The translations under genes were made by a program, and so were the position numbers. Shown here in pieces: positions 29,446 to 32,500 of a stretch of 32,500 nt of DNA. The stretch is from Trachelipus rathkii. Lineage: Eukaryota > Arthropoda > Malacostraca > Isopoda > Trachelipodidae. The notes under the pieces are model-generated. The model was not told the DNA's origin, did not search any database, and worked only from the letters and a program-made list of their open reading frames with translations. The stretch is taken from assembly GCA_015478945.1 (NCBI GenBank), contig JABUQX010113386.1, forward strand, positions 1 through 32,500, given 5' to 3'. Numbering within the stretch: the first letter of the stretch is position 1; each line of letters begins with the position of its first letter.

Positions 29446-29901
29446 TCATTTTAACGCATTTATTACATAATTAGAAACTATATAGTCATTGACATACAAA
29501 TTTTTAGCATCAAATATATTTACAAATTCATTAAAACACATATTTTTTAAAAAACATATAATGAAATAAATACAATAAACTCCACATAAATTAGAGTATG
29601 ATGGCTGAACAGGGTAAGACATAGTTTTTATATAATTTACATTATTATATTTAAAAAATGAAAGGATATATTGATTATTCAATATAAATTTTAAATCCAA
29701 AGAATCAATCAGATGAACAATGCCATTTTTATCCCTATAAACAGAAATCCAGTGTCCTCCTGTTGTAATGTGGCGATGTGAAGTGTTGAACACGAAACCA
29801 GTATCCTTCTCTAGTTTTACAGATCCTACTTCATTAATAGCGAAGACTCCTATAAATCGAGGTTCGTTTTTAAACACAGTTTTTATTTCTTCTTCATTCA
29901 T
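29446..29901 (-). CDS. Maturation cysteine protease, copy 2
   Basis: 151 residues, intact, with the same catalytic His (GGHW), Asp (LIDSLD) and Gln/Cys (VQPSYSNLCG) as copy 1. The only visible protein change is Val-to-Ala in the final VIN(V/A)LK. The ATG at 29901 lies two bases after the major capsid stop, so the gene pair keeps its spacing. The role, processing of capsid precursors, is inferred from adenain relatives. Confidence 0.88.
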   Translation of the reverse strand: MNEEEIKTVFKNEPRFIGVFAINEVGSVKLEKDTGFVFNTSHRHITTGGHWISVYRDKNGIVHLIDSLDLKFILNNQYILSFFKYNNVNYIKTMSYPVQPSYSNLCGVYCIYFIICFLKNMCFNEFVNIFDAKNLYVNDYIVSNYVINALK

Positions 29902-29903
29902 CT

Positions 29904-31199
29904 TTAATAATTCAAAATAACGTTGCGTACTCTGTCAATTTCAATGAGTTGAGGATGTTCCAGATAAACCAGGACAGTGATTGGTGATTGTAGACTACCA
30001 CTAAAGGAGAGACTTAACCCTAATGTACCCTTTCTCAAAATGTTTAAATGATTAGCGTTACAAGCTGAAAGGTCAGCGGTGAGATCGTAAGCATATAAAT
30101 TACTATTCTTAGCGTATTCTTCAAGATCTATCCCTGTCCCGCTGTCATTGCATGAAACAGTGTTAGCTATTAGATCGTAAAAAGGTCGTGAACATAGAGA
30201 TTGCGATCCATTGTATAACATTTCATAGTCCCGACCGTAAGGTTGGCCGTTTACATGTAGACTGATACCTCTAAGTCCAAAAGGGGTGAATTTATAGGCT
30301 GATTTTTTATAATTCCCTGAGTATGCTTCATGTTCAACAATACCTATTATTACTTTCTGAGGCAGATTACCATTCACAATGTTAGGGATATTGATACTCG
30401 ATAATCCCTGTGTAAAGTTAAACAACTTTGTTTCCACTCGTTTAATAGGATACTTCGCTGTAGTGTTCAAGAGAGATTTTTCGATTTCCAAATGTCTCTG
30501 AGGTAGTAATTTCACTTTTCTAACATAGAGATAGGCTTCTAACAACTTGTAAACAGGTTCAGGACATACAGCCGTTGCAGCAGGTTTACTTTTTATTTTA
30601 AGAGCGAATTTAGGATTTGAACGGGTTAAGCGAATTCTAGTATCTACAGCTGGTAGAATAAGTCTTTCTTGAGAGAAGATGTCACCGTTTAAACGTCCGT
30701 AAAATTCGTATGTGTTCCTTGTGGTTTTACCAGCTTTATCTATATGTGTAGCCTCGTCTTTGAAACTATAAAAACCGCAAGACTGGAGATGAGACTGTTT
30801 AGCATCGTCGGAATAATTTAATAAATGTTCTATATAACTTCTATAAGGATAATTTGCAGCTGATGCACCTAATGAAGTTTCATTGAGATACACTTCAATC
30901 TGATTAAAACAGGTATACAGGAAATTGGATTCTGTGTATACTATGTGATCGTCAGATGATGGAAGGTCTGTACCATCGGGTTTCGTCTTCAGATATAAAA
31001 ACACGTTGGATGGGTCTAAATACTGATCCGAAGTACCTGGTATATTGAACTCGAGAGGGACATCGGTGTTGGTAATTGAATGTATGGGGTTGATGCTGAT
31101 GAAATTGGTTTCAGTTACACTAATCTGGGTGGGGTTCATCGAGAAGAGATCCAGTTCACTCTTGCAGCAGTCTGGACTAGAAGGATGGAGGAAATGCAT
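29904..31199 (-). CDS. Major capsid protein, copy 2 (3 residues shorter)
   Basis: 431 residues, in frame throughout. It is identical to copy 1 (24726-26030) except for loss of the L-T-K triplet near residue 74. That loss is a 9-base deletion across a GACGAAAC direct repeat, probably replication slippage. At least one synonymous change is present (C to T near 25550 of copy 1). The deletion falls in a surface-loop-like region between conserved strands, so folding may survive; that is inference. Confidence 0.92.
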   Translation of the reverse strand: MHFLHPSSPDCCKSELDLFSMNPTQISVTETNFISINPIHSITNTDVPLEFNIPGTSDQYLDPSNVFLYLKTKPDGTDLPSSDDHIVYTESNFLYTCFNQIEVYLNETSLGASAANYPYRSYIEHLLNYSDDAKQSHLQSCGFYSFKDEATHIDKAGKTTRNTYEFYGRLNGDIFSQERLILPAVDTRIRLTRSNPKFALKIKSKPAATAVCPEPVYKLLEAYLYVRKVKLLPQRHLEIEKSLLNTTAKYPIKRVETKLFNFTQGLSSINIPNIVNGNLPQKVIIGIVEHEAYSGNYKKSAYKFTPFGLRGISLHVNGQPYGRDYEMLYNGSQSLCSRPFYDLIANTVSCNDSGTGIDLEEYAKNSNLYAYDLTADLSACNANHLNILRKGTLGLSLSFSGSLQSPITVLVYLEHPQLIEIDRVRNVILNY

Positions 31200-31308
31200 C
31201 TTGTATGTGAGGGTGCTGACCGTATAATGAGCGGTTCGGTGGTTTAGCTTTTCTTATATTCGGTCACAGTATGATGATGATGTTTATGTAAAAGATGCCA
31301 GTTAGTAA

Positions 31309-31671
31309 TTAAATAGCAAATACATCATTGCATTTTTTCTTTTGAGGTCTTTTAGTCTTAACCTTTTTCTTAACGCATATTTTCATACGTTTTTTACCTT
31401 GACCCGTCATTTTGCGTCTTATTTTTCGCTTTACATCATCCAACATCTCATCTGAAACATCTGTAATTCGCCTTTTTAGGGACTCGCGAGGGTTAGCTCC
31501 TGTTGCTATATCCTGTAACGTATGCATCCCTGTTCGTATAGCTTTTTTACCTATATATTCACCTCCTCTTCTAAATAGAGGCATTGCACTTCTCCATAAT
31601 TTAGAGAAAAATCCACCCAGTCCATACCCTCTTTGTAATTTTGTTCCAACGAATACCCTATCATTATACAT
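31309..31671 (-). CDS. Basic minor virion protein (pVI/pX-like), copy 2
   Basis: 120 residues, identical in translation to copy 1: the GLGGFFSKLWRSAMPLF segment and the Lys-rich C-terminus are unchanged. The start is at 31671, 17 bases after the 52-aa ORF stop, as in copy 1. A virion role is inferred by family. Confidence 0.8.
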   Translation of the reverse strand: MYNDRVFVGTKLQRGYGLGGFFSKLWRSAMPLFRRGGEYIGKKAIRTGMHTLQDIATGANPRESLKRRITDVSDEMLDDVKRKIRRKMTGQGKKRMKICVKKKVKTKRPQKKKCNDVFAI

Positions 31672-31688
31672 TATTAACGGAGCTTTTA

Positions 31689-31847
31689 TCAGGCACTATC
31701 TTTACACTGTGAAAGTAAGTTAATGAATGAATAAATATAACTAACTACATCACTTATATATAATCTTACACCTATCCTTATTTCTAGAAGGTTTTCTAAC
31801 AGGATATATGGAAGATTTTCTACTCTGTTAAAAAAATAGTCCATCAT
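31689..31847 (-). CDS. Small hydrophobic ORF (52 aa), copy 2
   Basis: Same 52-residue translation as 24078-24236, with the one substitution in the gene (C to T in a Leu/Ser-rich stretch near the C-terminus) leaving the protein unchanged. Two further base differences flank it: one just past the stop and none in the first codons. Preservation in both copies modestly supports coding, but the copies are too similar for a real test. Confidence 0.38.
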   Translation of the reverse strand: MMDYFFNRVENLPYILLENLLEIRIGVRLYISDVVSYIYSFINLLSQCKDSA

Positions 31848-31854
31848 GTTATAG

Positions 31855-32500
31855 TTAAAGTGTCTGTTTCTTTCTAATATGAACTTTACACAATAGTGTT
31901 CCGTCTGTGAATGGATACGGTCTACCTTCGACATCCTTTATATGCATTCGCACAGACCCTAAATGTGAACAACTGAGAGGTAAGTAATGAACATTAGGAA
32001 AAGATATAACTTTTCCCTTTTTAGGAAAATGAACCACCCTTAATAAGCGGGCTTTAGTATTCCCTACATACTGATGGTCGACTATATCTGTATAAACGTA
32101 AGCCATCCCTTGATCTTGTAACATCTCCGAAGGAATGCATATATAATTGAGAGATAAGTCTGAGTCATTAAGACTGTTGTTCAGAGCCGGGGAAGGTTCA
32201 TTAATTCCACTATGTCTATTTAGAACAGTAGAATGTTCTACTACAGCTTCGTGTTCATGCACACATTTCCGAAACCAATCTGAACGTTTAAGGATAAACA
32301 CTTCAGGGTCTCTCAAATTCATTCCTGTTGTCGATCTTAAAGTGATTAATACCCTGTCTTCCCCGGGGTGGTTATTAATAATGTATATTAAATCTTTACA
32401 TATCTTACTTACAGCAAACTGGGTGTTTAAATAACTGTGGATGTCATGGATTGAACGGTAATATCCTCGTTTTAACACAAATTTTTCATAGAAATACTCC
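31855..32500 (-). CDS. Minor capsid protein (penton-like), copy 2, partial
   Basis: Covers residues about 96-309; the N-terminus lies beyond the window. All C-terminal family landmarks (YVYTDIVDHQYVG, LLRVV, NVHYLPL, YPFTDG) are present and the frame is open. Seven base differences from copy 1 cluster within the part equal to 23624-23877. Five of them change residues: M to V, N to I, T to A, N to D, and P to R in the PLLRVV motif. Confidence 0.88.
   Translation of the reverse strand, partial: EYFYEKFVLKRGYYRSIHDIHSYLNTQFAVSKICKDLIYIINNHPGEDRVLITLRSTTGMNLRDPEVFILKRSDWFRKCVHEHEAVVEHSTVLNRHSGINEPSPALNNSLNDSDLSLNYICIPSEMLQDQGMAYVYTDIVDHQYVGNTKARLLRVVHFPKKGKVISFPNVHYLPLSCSHLGSVRMHIKDVEGRPYPFTDGTLLCKVHIRKKQTL

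Overview
This looks like nuclear DNA of an animal, probably an invertebrate. Very long (TA)n microsatellites alternate with decayed transposons: hAT, a jockey/CR1-type LINE, a Penelope-like fragment, a Merlin-like element and tRNA-derived SINEs. No intact host gene was recognised. The mass of simple repeats and the LINE type would fit an arthropod such as a decapod crustacean. That is an inference and could not be tested here.

Layout, left half (1-19194). (TA)n desert (157-1020); a decayed hAT-like element (1023-2881); quiet AT-rich DNA; a Penelope-like GIY-YIG remnant (4652-5014) running into an ATAGT pentanucleotide array; a LINE 3' fragment (5150-5690); a dimeric repeat built on GGGTGAATAGG (5985-6385); a longer LINE relic (7080-8273 and 11120-11850) split by a second hAT-like element on the minus strand (8274-11119); two related tRNA-type SINEs (13275-13469, 14480-14674) whose 3' tails resemble the LINE 3' ends; a Merlin-like relic with terminal inverted repeats (14782-15677); then minisatellites, a ~150-bp tandem repeat (17541-18080) and a GC-rich island.

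Right half (19195-32500). This is the notable part. An apparently complete Polinton/Maverick (adintovirus-like) element of about 8.75 kb lies at 19195-27943. Its genes all run on the plus strand: packaging ATPase, small basic/hydrophobic protein, conserved 291-aa protein, retroviral-type integrase with chromodomain, penton-like minor capsid protein, a 52-aa ORF, a basic pVI/pX-like protein, double-jelly-roll major capsid protein, adenain-type protease and an unrecognised 170-aa protein. It is bounded by ~340-bp terminal inverted repeats. No family-B DNA polymerase, the hallmark Polinton gene, is present. Immediately after it a second, nearly identical copy lies in inverted orientation (27945 to the window end, cut inside the minor capsid gene). 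The two form a tail-to-tail palindrome with arms of at least 4.5 kb.

How the genes fit together. The ATPase, protease, major and minor capsid proteins and small basic proteins form a virion assembly module. The integrase provides chromosomal insertion. Replication would have to come from another element or the host, or the polymerase was lost. Most reading frames are intact and the two copies are almost identical, so insertion or amplification appears recent. The integrase 5' end seems to carry a frame disruption.
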